The translations under genes were made by a program, and so were the position numbers. 64,000 bases of DNA from Galeruca laticollis (taxonomy: Eukaryota; Arthropoda; Insecta; Coleoptera; Chrysomelidae), in contig OY998175.1 in assembly GCA_963921935.1 (NCBI GenBank), positions 178,843,262 through 178,907,261 of the forward strand. The letters are read 5' to 3'. The notes below the pieces were generated by a model that saw nothing but the letters and a program-made list of their open reading frames with translations, was not told where the DNA came from and made no database searches. Each line of letters opens with the position of its first letter. Position 1 is the first letter of the stretch. Of the stretch, positions 30,251 to 40,936 are shown in pieces.

Positions 30251-30790
30251 CTAGTACTCGTATAGATCCTGTTTTTGAATCTGTGTCAAACCCTTATAAA
30301 AAACTGTCAGATGGCCCAGTCCTGTAGAAAATAAGAAAAAGAAGAAGAGAAAACCCAAGATCACAATACCTTCAGTTGTAACTTCCGCTGAGTGGCAGGA
30401 AAATTATAAGAGAAAAGAAGCAGCTAAAAAAACTAAAAGAGAACTAGAAAAGCAGTGAAATTGAAATGAACTGAAAAAATGAAGGAAACGAAAGAGGCAT
30501 TATCAAAATAAAGTCCGAGAAGAAAAAACGACAAAGGGTAATGGAAGTGGGCTCATTAAAAGAGAATGAATCCGTTACAAAAAACAATAGGAATTAGGCA
30601 CAATCTATTCTGTTGAGGACTACTGCGTAGTGTACCGGGAAAAATTTTGGAAATCAAAGAGGAAGAATAAGAAAATGAATACAAGATTAGTGCAATGATC
30701 CAAAGTGTTCCAAACTGAAGAGCTGATAAGAAAAATTAATGATCAAAGATTTTGAAGAAACGAAGAACTTACTGTGTTACCGAAATGATG
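30250..30790 (+). pseudogene. Degenerate pogo/CENP-B-like transposase C-terminus
   Basis: Reading across frames gives DPVFDSVSNPYKKL, then a long Lys/Arg/Glu tract (KKKKKRKPKITIPSV, SAEWQENYKRKEAAKKTKRE) and a weak EDYCVVY tail. Insect pogo-type transposases end in this way: a charged helical stretch followed by a small Cys-containing motif (CVVCGE). No catalytic core remains, many stops are present, and the assignment rests on the tail alone. Confidence 0.45.
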
Positions 30791-31139
30791 TGTAATTAAA
30801 TATTGTTTATTTGTTTTAATAAGATATTTTGTGTTCACAAAATATTGTTTAAGTCGTACTGAGAGGATATTATTTATTTACTTTGATGGAACAATGTTTT
30901 CTATTAGCTCTGAAATATTTATTTTGTTTACTTTTATGAATAAACTAATGATTTAAAAGACTCTTTTTACTACAAAATACCTAAAGTCAATATTTGGTAT
31001 AGTGAGCGGTCAGGAATTGGTTATGAGGCCTTTGGGAATATTCATAAATTGGTTCCTACTAAATTGTATTTTTTTTATTTATATATAATGTATCTGAAGT
31101 GTACATGACTTTTAAAATAAACGGTTTTAAAGATTACAA
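30791..31139. other. Non-coding stretch
   Basis: AT-rich, no feature recognised. Confidence 0.4.
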
Positions 31140-31575
31140 CTAATTTTCCGCCCTGAACAATATCTTACAATAAAATTGGTTACTTGTATACACTTCGGAG
31201 GCTGTATCGTGCTAACGAACTGAAATTTCTCAAAAATGACCAAAAATATTGTATATCTACATTTATAGGACACATTGTACTGACTATGGTGAGCTGAAAA
31301 TAAATAAAGTTCATCTCTGGGATACCTTAAACAATATCCAATTATAAAATTGGTCACTTGTATATACTACGGACGCTGTATCGTGCTAACGAACCGAAAT
31401 TCCTCCAAAAATGAATAAAAATGTAGCATATCTGGATTTATAGGACACGTTGTACTGGCTCTGTTGTTCATCTGTCGGATACCTTAAACAACATCCGATT
31501 ATAAAATTGGTCACTTGTATCCACTCCAGAGGCTGTATCGTGCTAACAATCTTAAATTTCTTCAAAAATGTGGTA
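31140..31575 (+). repeat. Tandem repeat of 157-174 bp units, about 2.5 copies
   Basis: AAAATTGGT(T/C)ACTTGTAT starts units at 31173, 31346 and 31503. Each is followed by GGCTGTATCGTGCTAAC or GACGCTGTATCGTGCTAAC, and the first two end in a GGACAC(A/G)TTGTACTG phrase. Units are about 80 per cent alike by eye. Confidence 0.85.
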
Positions 31576-31599
31576 CTTCAAACCTCTGTGAAGGTGGCA

Positions 31600-32510
31600 G
31601 AACCATTTCGGCAGAATCAAATAAAACCTATTACGACTTTTAGTATTCATTTTGTACTAATTTGTACCACAAAAAATAATTTTGTACCTTTACCCATTAA
31701 CGAAAAAAATATGGCGCTGCTAGCTTCATGTTAACATAGAAAGCCCAAATTAAAAAAATTTGAAAAAAATGAGAATTATTACAGGAAATTAAAGAACTGA
31801 ATTTGTACTAATTTATACCACAAAAAAAAATTAACATCAACCCCCTCAAACAACCCCTATTGCGATAAATTGAACAGCAAGCCCATACTTCTCCGATCTT
31901 TTTAATATTTCTTGAAAAACGAAATATTAAAGTCGATTCTATTAGTACTAAATTTGTACCACGAAGAAAATTTCAAAATATTAAAGTCAACCCACTTAAA
32001 CAACCCCTGCTTTTATAAATTGAATAGCAAGCCCATTATCCCAAAACTTTTCAAAATTTCCTGAAAAACGAAATATAAAAGTCGACTTCATTAAAACTGA
32101 ATTTGTACTAATTTGTACCACAAAAAATATTAACGTCAACCCCTTCAAACAACCCCTGATCGATAAATTAAACAGCAAGCCCATTATCCTCCGATATTTT
32201 CAGAATTTCTTGAAAAAGGAAATAATAAAACTGAATTTTTACCACAAAAAATATTTCAAAATATTAAAGTTAAATAATTTAAACAGCCCCTGCTTCAATA
32301 AGTTGTATATCAAGCCCATTATCCACCGATCTTTTCATAATTTCTTGAAAAACGAAATATAAAAGTAGATTCCATTAAAACTGAATTTGTACCACAACAT
32401 ATTTTATACACAGATTTAGGCTGATGTACCAAAAATGAAAATAAGCCCTTTTGTCGTTTTGTGCACTGCTTAATTACTGCAAAAAATCCATGCTCAAATT
32501 TTTCCATAAC
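31600..32510 (+). repeat. Tandem repeat of ~135-150 bp units, about 5 copies
   Basis: The anchor CAAGCCCAT occurs near 31878, 32028, 32176 and 32311, with a weaker first copy at 31741. Each unit also contains GAATTTGTAC(C/T), an ACCACAAAAAA run, AACCCCT(G/T)C and TTTCTTGAAAAACGAAATAT. Diverged, with small indels. The 60-residue ORFs inside are artefacts. Confidence 0.85.
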
Positions 32511-32735
32511 TAGAAAAATTATTAAGAATGATTAAATAAAGGCATCAATCAGCAAAAGGTCAATAGGAGCGGTAGATCAGACATCAGACGCGTAATATCT
32601 GAAAAACAAAAAAATCGCCGCACTGACTCCTATCGGTTTTTACTACAGTGTATCATGAAAATGTTTTGCGCCTACCTCTATCCAAAGTATACATTTCCTG
32701 GCCTCATTGTAGGGAGCAAAGTCGTACTTTTACTC
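32511..32735. other. Non-coding stretch
   Basis: Nothing recognised. Confidence 0.4.
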
Positions 32736-33140
32736 CCTAGGGAGGAAAAGTTAAAGTGACGTCATAGTACGTTATCAATGAAATAATTTTTGCAATTCCG
32801 AGACTAAAGTCGTCACTTTAGTCTCACATGTTAGAAACTATGTTAGACCCAAGGGATATAAAAGAGCAGTTAAAATCCTAAGGGATTTGAAGTACAAATA
32901 AAAACGTACACCTCCGATGCCTAGCCAAGAATTTTAGAAGTCCGTCCTCGATGCCCAGCCAAGTTTCGTAAAAGAAGTAGTGTTTATTAATTTTTTTTTG
33001 TTAGTTTCATAAATAAATTATTGAAAATGTCTTGTTATTTGAGGGAGGCGGAAAAATCATATGTATAGCATGGGTGTAAAGTGCCTTTTCATCCTCGGGA
33101 GGAAAATAAGCACTTTCCTCCCTTGTTATACAAATAGCTA
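32736..33140 (+). promoter_or_regulatory. LTR-like unit with TATA box and poly(A) signal (tentative)
   Basis: A GATATAAAAG TATA-like box is at about 32868. It is followed by two copies of a CGATGCC(T/C)AGCCAAG phrase (32918 and 32950) and an AATAAA signal at 33011. The unit begins near the palindrome CTCCCTAGGGAG (32738). GGGAGG(A/C)(A/G)GAAAA phrases appear on both sides. This is the layout of an LTR (U3-R-U5), but no partner LTR or coding part is next to it, so a solo LTR is only a suggestion. Confidence 0.3.
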
Positions 33141-33496
33141 TTTTCAATCTTTACTAAGCCGCCAAGTAGTCAAAAAAAGTGATAACACCAGAGTATGATG
33201 CCATTCTTATCTTCTAACTGTCTAGAACTATTTGCGCCTTATCAGGCACTTGCAGAAGGGAAAGAAAACTTATTCTGCCTGGTCAGTTCTTTATATATTA
33301 GTGCCTTTTTTCAAGATAATTCTAGATTACGGCTTGCACAAAAACAATTAGCTTTCTGGCATTTTCTAGATAAGACTGGTCACAAAAACAATGTCTAGAT
33401 AAGATAGTCACAATCGTAAACAGTTCTAAGAAATCTCTGCGCCTCCGCCATAATTTTAACTTTGATACATGGCTTGGACAGAGTTGGATTCAGGGT

Positions 33497-33748
33497 CTAC
33501 ACTAGTGTGCTATTTCGTAACATTACCCCCTCCTTAAATGGAAGTTCCTTATGGAACTTTTGTGTAGCCGAGACTGGATGTTTGAATCGGCAACTGGCTC
33601 CATTTCTACACTTTCCGATCTTATGAAAATAACAGGGCACCGTCTTCATCGGATACTGATAACGGGGGTTGTAGCTGCAAATTATTATCTGGACACCGGT
33701 ATCTTGTTCAATTATCGCAGGATAAACCAAGATGTGGTTTTTGTTCAA
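33497..33748 (-). pseudogene. Short ORF with one CCCH zinc finger, origin unknown
   Basis: The 83-codon frame contains CYFHKIGKCRNGASCRFKH, a textbook C-x7-C-x5-C-x3-H finger, at about residues 39-57. Such fingers bind RNA. No further domain is visible. The frame overlaps the start of the piggyBac-like tail on the other strand, and its first part may be a by-product of that overlap. It could be a piece of a host CCCH gene captured or duplicated here, or part of an element's Gag-like protein. The finger is real by pattern; the gene context is not. Confidence 0.45.
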
Positions 33749-33867
33749 AGCGTAAGAACAGATTCACACAAGATAAATGCAACAATTGCAAAGTTTCAAT
33801 ATGAAAGGAACATACCGGCTCTACCACATTTATTTGTGTTACTTGTGCAGATAATCTTGATATGTGA
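33727..33867 (+). pseudogene. piggyBac transposase C-terminal cysteine-rich domain
   Basis: The frame reads PRCGFCSKRKNRFTQDKC, then NNC, a stop in place of the Cys of the IC-KEHT motif, then TTFICVTCADNLDM and a natural stop at 33865-33867. The spacing C-x2-C … C-x2-C … H … C-x2-C is that of the cross-brace finger at the end of piggyBac transposases, which binds the element's ends. Nothing upstream reads as a piggyBac catalytic core, so only the tail is left. TTAA ends were not found. Confidence 0.7.
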
Positions 33868-34985
33868 CGTTTCTATACTTAAAATTGTTTAAATAAATCA
33901 TTTTTATGGACGCTGTTGTTTTTTTATTTTTATTCTCAATAGAAACATGTTTTAAGAAAAAGCCCTAGTATTATAAAGGATAGACGACCTCTTACATGGG
34001 TGAGATGAATGCGACCGATCCCGGGTTAAACTACAGCCTACTGCAATAATTAGTCGACGCAAAGTTGGGACTAATAGAGGCTGTGAAAGGCTTCCAGTAG
34101 GTAGGCCATCAAAGGGAGAATCTATATCGAAAAAATGAAAACGTAATTTGGCAACTAACGTGGCACAAAATCAGCCAAATGCCAAGTCACATGGGTCATG
34201 TCATGTCAGTTTTATTTTTATACTAACAATTTGTATATTAATAATAATATGATCAAATATAGTATAAAGTTCATTTTCGTATAAGTTTATTTAATGATAT
34301 TCCATGCGGTTGGTTTATTTAATCACCATTCCAACCTATGATTCAGCCCCGTTTAACATTCTGGTACCGATTTCGGCACCTCGCATTAATTGGTGAATCA
34401 AATTTAAATCGACCAATGAAATTTGCGCGAGTGCCGATCCTATACCGGAATGTTAAAATGCGTCCCCGACTATTTAATACAATTAAAAGGATTTATTTGA
34501 AATCATTTGTCGGGTGTTCAATCTTTTTGTTTAAACTAGTCCAACATATGAGGAAATTAAATGTAGATATGATAAAGCTAAATGGAGAATTATCTATAAT
34601 AGATGGAATTAATTTACACTTAATAAATAAGACATAGTATTTAATACCCAAGCTTCCAAATAAAATTTTTGTAGACTGTAGGTATTTATAATTAAAAATA
34701 ATAAATTTCTAAACCCATCAAAATATAAAGCTATATGTTATAGTCAAAATACTCAGTAGATTACAATTTACCTGTAACAAAAATTTTTAGTTTCAGAATT
34801 AAAGCAGCTTTAGAAAATTAATTTAATTTGTTTATTCACCATATAGATGTATCTAATGAAATATGATGTTAATGAATAAGATGAAATGACATCTAGCAAT
34901 GAAAATGTCAAATTGAATAAGGAATCTGTAGTTGAAACAGATATGGCAATAAATTCTGAATCTATAGATACTCAAAATTATTTTT

Positions 34986-34988
<3 letters not shown>
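33868..34988. other. Non-coding stretch
   Basis: The open frame at 34338-34637 has no recognisable domain and ordinary AT-driven composition; I do not call it a gene. Confidence 0.35.

Positions 34989-35025
<37 letters not shown>
34989..35025. repeat. (TA)n microsatellite
   Basis: Uninterrupted TA run directly before the inverted repeat. Confidence 0.95.
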
Positions 35026-35027
<2 letters not shown>

Positions 35028-35502
35028 CAAATAAAATTGAAAATATCACGGGGATTGCAGCCTAAATAATGTTAAATATTCTTGCTATACAAAACCGAGC
35101 GCTTTCGAAAGACTATTTCTTTCTTTTTCAAGGTTGCATGTTAGAATTATAAGAAATCAAAGAAAACAGGATAGCTAAGTATTAATTTATGTTGTTAATT
35201 TAAACTCAATTTTGCAATTTGTCAATTTTTCAGTGTTTCAATTTTTCAATTTTTTACTTGTTCACTTTTTCAATTTTTCAGTTTCCTATTGCATTTTAAT
35301 TCAATGTTGAGGCATTGATTTTAACTTTAACTTAAGTCGGAGGCGATTACTATGTATCCTGTTTTCTTTGATTTCTTATAATTCTAACATGCAATTCTAA
35401 CAAGAAAGAAATAGTCTTTCGAAAGCGCTCGGTTTTGTATAGCAAGAATATTTAACATTATTTAGGCTGCAATCCCCGTGATATTTTCAATTTTATTTGT
35501 TA
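35026..35502. repeat. Inverted repeat, ~148-bp arms, Penelope-associated
   Basis: Arms 35026-35173 and 35355-35502 are near-perfect inverse copies. Landmarks are AACAAATAAAATTGAAAAT outside, the GAGCGCTTTCGAAAG word within the arm, and AGAAAACAGGATA at the inner end. The 181-bp spacer holds a run of TTTTTCA(A/G)T words. Together with the next palindrome this looks like two head-to-head Penelope-like terminal pieces. Confidence 0.88.
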
Positions 35503-35522
35503 ATAGTTCAGCCGTGATTACT

Positions 35523-35525
<3 letters not shown>

Positions 35526-35611
<86 letters not shown>
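35526..35611. repeat. (TA)n microsatellite
   Basis: About 85 bp of TA units with one ATACAT interruption at 35556. Confidence 0.95.
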
Positions 35612-35613
<2 letters not shown>

Positions 35614-35751
35614 TGTCCTTCATCAGAACATAATTCATAAAACAAGAGCTTGGCGAGCGCATGTTAAAATATGTTAAAATACTATATAACATATTTTAAC
35701 ATGCGCTCGCCAAGCTCTTGTTTTATGAATTATGTTCTGATGAAGGACACG
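35612..35751. repeat. Near-perfect palindrome, 65-bp arms
   Basis: CGTGTCCTTCATCAGAAC… (35612-35676) pairs with its exact complement (35687-35751) around a 10-nt centre. The right arm leads into the CTGATGA…GAAA motif, which the left arm mirrors in part. Confidence 0.93.
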
Positions 35752-35763
35752 ATATGTCCGAAA
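35737..35763 (+). other. Second hammerhead-core-like motif
   Basis: CTGATGA, one extra A, stem GGAC/GTCC with a 7-nt loop, then GAAACG. It has the same layout and the same one-base excess as the motif at 17246. Confidence 0.4.
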
Positions 35764-35900
35764 CGTAAACAAAAACAAAAATGTTAATTAAAGCCAAAAA
35801 AACCATTTGATTTGTTTAACTAGGAACCTACAATCCCAAGAAAAATTTTTCCAAAAAAAAATATATAATGAAATAAGGTTCAAGAAAAAAAAAACAAAAC

Positions 35901-35903
<3 letters not shown>

Positions 35904-35943
<40 letters not shown>
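35904..35943. repeat. (TA)n microsatellite
   Basis: About 20 TA units. Confidence 0.95.
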
Positions 35944-35945
<2 letters not shown>

Positions 35946-36006
35946 AAAGTTTGTCTTGGTTTTAGGTCAATTTTTTTTAAATATAAATACAAAAAAAGGA
36001 AGATGG

Positions 36007-37825
36007 GTCAGTTGGACCATGAGTACCTGCATTAATCCTTTTGTGAAAAAGATCAAGTTAAGCCTACCGTTCAGTTCGACCAGGATAAAATTTTATTTTC
36101 TAATCGATTTAATGGAATTACAATATCATTAGGGTAGTAATAGTGGGTAGATTTCGACACTTGCAAATTTCTACCAAATTTTAAAATATTAGTTTAAATC
36201 CAGCAACATTCTAGTAAGTATCATTATCCCTCATAAGTATCTAGTCAATTTAGTTTGTTTAAAAAGTGTAACTGCACCAAAAATGGATTTGAAGTGTATG
36301 ATTAGTGAAAAAGGACACACATTATTGTTACTAAATAATTAAATTTTCTAATGTTCATGTAGCAAAATGCAGACAAATTCTGTCAGTGTGTTAACAGAAA
36401 GTGTTCTAAAATTTATACCGAGGAAGACGAAATAACTATCTTACAACACATCTAGAGCATAATCACATGGAAGATAGTACTCTTAAAAGGCAACAGGTTA
36501 GCAATGCTTTGAAAAGGAAGGTCTAACAGAAAGACCGTTCAAGCTAATTCATAAGGAATTAAAGGTATGTTCTTTTTATTATTATTACCACGCTTTATTT
36601 AACTTCATGTGTCTGTTTATTTATTTATCTGTTTTTATTTTTGCGCTTTTATATTTGACCGAAAAATTATTTTTTACTTTTGAGTACACTTAAATAAAGC
36701 GTGGTTTTAAAAAAATTCTTTTTTCATATTTTTATTTTAATACCTTAACTATCGCTAACATTTTTATCTTTAACAGGACAACGAAATTACTGGAGAAATG
36801 ATATTTGTTATTGTGTTTTCCGGTTATACAAATTTGCATTTTCTTTGCTTTGTGAGTACAATATAAATGGATGGAACATTTCAGTTGTGTACTAAATTTT
36901 TTCTTCAATTATTCACTGTTCAAAATGGCTATTATATACCTGTTGCGTTTTGCTTATTACCAAACAAGAACAGCTCAAGTTATTTAAAATTATTTCAACT
37001 GTTAAATGAAAAATGTAAAACTTTAGGTCTGATATTTAAACCTTCAACAGTCATTGTTGATTTTGAACAGGCAATTCATAACGTTTGTTCAATAATGTGG
37101 CTGAATATAAAAATTATAGGATGTAGATTCCATTTGTGCCAATCGTGGTATCGTAAAATTCAAAATTTGGGCTTAGTCACAGAATATAGGAACAAAAACT
37201 CAGAAGTAGGCAATTTTCTTAAATTATTTTTTGGACTTCCATTTTTAGACCCTCATGAAGTAGGAAACTTTTTTTCGGCAGACATTCATTCAATAATGCT
37301 CAGTAATCCGAGTCTATCGAAATTTTGCGATTATATCGTGGAAACTTATATCGATGAAGAAAATAATTTTCCCCCAAGTATGTGGGCTTGTACTACATAT
37401 AGTATGTACAGGACCACAAACGCGTGTGAATCATTTCATTCTCATTTTAATTCTAATTTTTATAGTTCTCACCCAAGTTTGTTTAATTTTGTAAATATTT
37501 TCATAAACTTTCAAGCAGAAATATATATTACAATAAATTCCGCAAAATGTTCCACCAAAAAAACTAAAAAGTGCAACACAGAAAAAAAATGATTTTATTA
37601 AAGCTAAGATAGCAAAATATAGAAATGGCCTTTTATCACAAAAAGATTTTGTAAAAATTATGTCTTATTATAATTCACCTCAATAATAAATAATATGTTA
37701 AGTAAATAGTGATTCTTTTAATTTTTAGAACACAATTTTAATCGGCTCGAAGAGCGGTCGTGGTCCAACTGATCCATGTACTTAAAACAGGTACCTCGCC
37801 CGTGGTCGAACTGTCGGACTCCCAA
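36007..37825 (+). mobile_element. MULE transposon 3 (FLYWCH type), about 1.8 kb
   Basis: The left end carries GTCAGTTGGACCATGAGTAC (about 36007) and a second copy TCAGTTCGACCAGG (about 36070). The right end carries inverted copies CGTGGTCCAACTGAT (about 37758) and CGTGGTCGAACTGTC (about 37799). Left GTACCTG..TTAA also has an inverted match at the right, so the ends are iterated imperfect TIRs. The target duplication is not clear. The single internal gene is on the plus strand. Confidence 0.65.
36359..37592 (+). pseudogene. MULE 3 transposase with FLYWCH finger
   Basis: A degraded FLYWCH finger (about 36360-36470) ends in LEHNHMEDS. The frame runs to a probable donor at 36565 (GTATGT), with an intron to 36776 (ACAG). 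The catalytic part is open from 36867 to 37592: MDGTFQLCTKFFLQLFT (first Asp), VAFCLLPNKNSSSYLKL, TVIVDFEQAIHNV (second Asp), IGCRFHLCQSWYRKIQ (CxxH-like) and TTNACESFHSHFN (Glu). All three catalytic acids are present. A TAA sits directly before MDGTF, and the exon 2 start has other stops, so the copy is broken upstream of an otherwise sound core. It is closely related to the gene at 1-618, which shares the DGTF…FFLQLFT stretch. Confidence 0.82.
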
Positions 37826-39232
37826 AAAAAGTTTTAAGTTGGTATTACCATTATCTATTGACGTTTCCGCTTACTCAGTCCTCTTCAAAATATATTTACA
37901 ACCCAAATGTAGAATTGAAAATATCCATTAAAATGTTAAGTCAACAACTTTGTCAATAACATAAAACATTCCTAACATTCTTATATATACCTATATATAT
38001 ACATATATATATATATTTTAATGTCAATCACTTAATAAACTTTATACCTCTGTAATTTGCCACGGCCTGAGCTCCTATCACAGGTGAGTTCTTTCGGGTG
38101 CCAATTTTATCATTATTTTAAATTTAATGAGTGAAATTATTATTTAAATCAAAATAAAATAACTAATCCTTTAATATCCTAATAACAAATTCAAAATTAT
38201 AAAGTTCTTCCCAATTTATTAAAATTATAGTGCAAATTATATTTTGAAAAAAAAAATAGAAAATGTCTAGTATCAGTTGCAAATAATTGCTGGTTCAATT
38301 TTAAAGATAATTATTTAAATATAACTAATAACTATACACCTTATAACTAAATCTTAACTACAGTCCTGGAATAGAATGGAAAATATAAAAAAAATACAAG
38401 TATTGAAAAGATTTTGGAGTTTGGATTTTAATTTAGTTCCTCAATGATCAAAAAAATTTACGTTCAAATTAGCATGCTTTTTGTTTAATTTTCAATTGAA
38501 TTTGTTTTCTTTTAAACTTTTTTATATTGATATAATATTTGAAATTTTGTTACCAATCAATCTTCTCCTCGGGGTATTTAGCTGACTATAAAGAAGCCTT
38601 TTCTCGTTTTAAGCTGGACTGAAATTAACTGTCTCCAGGATACAAGATTTCTCACACGAGAAACGCTTTATAAAATTTATTGATACGGGCAAGTTCTATC
38701 GTCGTTTTATCTCTACTTTTTGAATAATTATCAATAATACTAATCTCTAATTACAATTCGCTATCTTTCCAAAAAAATCTGACACTGACATCCCATAATA
38801 ATTTGCTTTTCCCTCGTTACAATTATCTCCAATCAGAAAAATCCTTGCAATCAATTCTGGAGATCAAGCTTTAATATCATTACTCATTGTTATTTAATAA
38901 TTGTTTTATTCATGGTAAAATATGATTTGTTAACAATTTTATTATTTTATTTCAATGTGACATCGTTTCAAATTCCTTTTATTGACTGGATAAATGACAA
39001 TTTTGAAATTCACCTCTGATAGGATACGTTCACAGTTACGTGGAACTGTAATAACTAAATACATACATTGGTAAGATCTACTACTTCAAGTTTTGTTTAT
39101 TAAATGATCCAGTGAACAAAATTACTTAGATTCAACCTTTCTAATATACAGAATGACCCCTAAATAGTAAAAAAAAACATTATTATGAATTTTTTAGTTT
39201 TTATACTAATTTTGTTATGAGATAAATGTTTT

Positions 39233-39233
<1 letters not shown>
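37826..39233. other. Non-coding stretch
   Basis: AT-rich. A (TA)n-like tract lies at 37981-38017. No gene recognised. Confidence 0.4.

Positions 39234-39272
<39 letters not shown>
39234..39272. repeat. (TA)n microsatellite
   Basis: About 19 TA units before a small foldback. Confidence 0.95.
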
Positions 39273-39276
<4 letters not shown>

Positions 39277-39286
39277 AATTGCATAA

Positions 39287-39412
39287 TAGTTATTTATGTA
39301 TCTAGGGAATTATAGGAGCCTTAATTACCGAAGGCAAAGTTTTCGTCCCGAGGGACAGTAATAATTAGGCTTATTATTCCCGTGGTACATAGATAATTTT
39401 ATTTCTGATCGA
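39287..39412. repeat. Imperfect foldback, ~45-bp arms
   Basis: Left GTTATTTATGTATCTAGGGA… pairs with right …CCGTGGTACATAGATAATTT, and AGGAGCCTTAATTA with TAATTAGGCTTATT. The centre is rich in TTTCG/CGAAGG words. Possibly a MITE. Confidence 0.65.
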
Positions 39413-39499
39413 TTTTAATTAAATTTTGATTTAATTTTAAAACGGAATGAATTTTTCAATTTATTACCATTCCGGTATATTTGAATCAGGTACCGCTGA

Positions 39500-39790
39500 T
39501 TATAGGAGTTTTGTTGTTGCTATGTTACCTACTTGTTTCCTCGGGGAAATCTAGTTCTTGTTTCTTATTACAAATATGTAGTATTTCTAATTCTGTATTG
39601 TGTCAAAGAATATTTGGTGTCACGTAGATGTTTTGCGAAATGGGATTCCTTTGGTTGTTTTAATCTGTATGGTCGTAAGTATTCATTGTGTCTAATTTCA
39701 AAATTGTTTGACCTATATAGGCCGTACATTCTGGACATTTAAGTTTACATATACCAGACTTTTTTAATGGGGATATTTTTGTTTTCAATA
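39500..39790 (-). pseudogene. Penelope-like GIY-YIG endonuclease remnant
   Basis: Parallel in DNA to 59505-59790. Shared landmarks on the plus strand are AAATC(T/C)AGTTCTTGTTTCTT, GGTGTCA(C/A)GTAGATGTTTTGCG and ACATTCTGGACATTTAAGTTTA. On the minus strand this is the GIY…YLG to EELE region of the endonuclease. Many substitutions and small deletions make it older than the copy at 59 kb. The plus-strand ORF over it is a shadow. Confidence 0.75.
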
Positions 39791-40936
39791 TTAGACACTG
39801 ATTTATTTATATATATATACCAGAGTGGCATCTATAAATTATAGTTTTTTTAGTGGTTCTTAAGATTAAAATTGAAAACAATCTCTTCTTTATATCAAAA
39901 ACAATGGTAAGTCACAAGCATTGTTTATATTTTATCATTATGTGTTTTCGTCCAAAAACAAAAAAATCGGAATAATATTATTATCTAATAGTTGTTTATA
40001 GAATAGTTACCGTTTAAAACTAACTTTCCGTGTTTATTTTTGCTACTTATCAATTAGTGAGTTTTATTGAAATCTCCAATAAACAGTTTACATTGTGAGA
40101 TCATAAAAAACCATCTGACTATACCTTTTTTATTATTTTATTTTAGATAGTAACTTGTGGTTAAAAAATCTCTACGTACAAGTTAACTTCGACAAATAAA
40201 ATAGAATTAAATTATCGAATGTTTTCATTCAATATTTGTTACCCTAGAGCAATATTTCATGTAAACAATTATTAATATTATTATTCACAAACTCACAAAT
40301 CGAAATAACCACGTGTTACATAAACCGGCATCACAACACTCTGTATCGCAAACGTAAACACAAACACGCATTAAAACCGAGGACAACGACCAGTTTCCAC
40401 CATCATAAATGTGTAAAAACTACTACAACCAGCAGCGGTCGGAAGTTCTTAGACAGATTATTATTGTATGTATCGCTGAAATTCCAGTGTTGCCGCTAAG
40501 CCACTTCAGCAAACAGACAGTTTTTATCTTTTCTGAGAAATTTTATACAATTAATTGATCAATTAATTAAATACAGTAAGGAGGTAAAAGTTTGTGTAAA
40601 TTTTTGTTTTTCAGTGTTCCAAAGACTAGGTAAAAAAATAATAAATTATCAATAAGTACGCGTTGGATCTGTGAACTCCACACATCCAATATCCAGAAAA
40701 GCTAACTGTATGAGCTGGAATAATTAATACCTGCGACCAGTCAGTTTATAATTTAATCTAGTAGTGAATATAAATTAATAAATAGTGAATATGAATGGTG
40801 AATATAAATTAAGTGTAAGTAAATATACCATGTATATAAGTTTATCCCACCCATCAGGATAAACTATTTAAATAAATAAGAAAAACATAATATTGGTGTG
40901 AGGTGTGGGGTAATATAAATAAATAGATACGTAAAA
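39791..40936. other. Non-coding; may hold the 5' leader or LTR of the gypsy fragment
   Basis: No gene recognised. From about 40740 the sequence has short AATATAAATTAA(G/T) repeats just before the gag start. Confidence 0.35.

Noticed and set aside
34338..34637. 99-codon plus-strand ORF
   Set aside because: No recognisable domain, no codon or context support.
35462..35692. ORF with IYIYIYIY run
   Set aside because: Translation of (TA)n.
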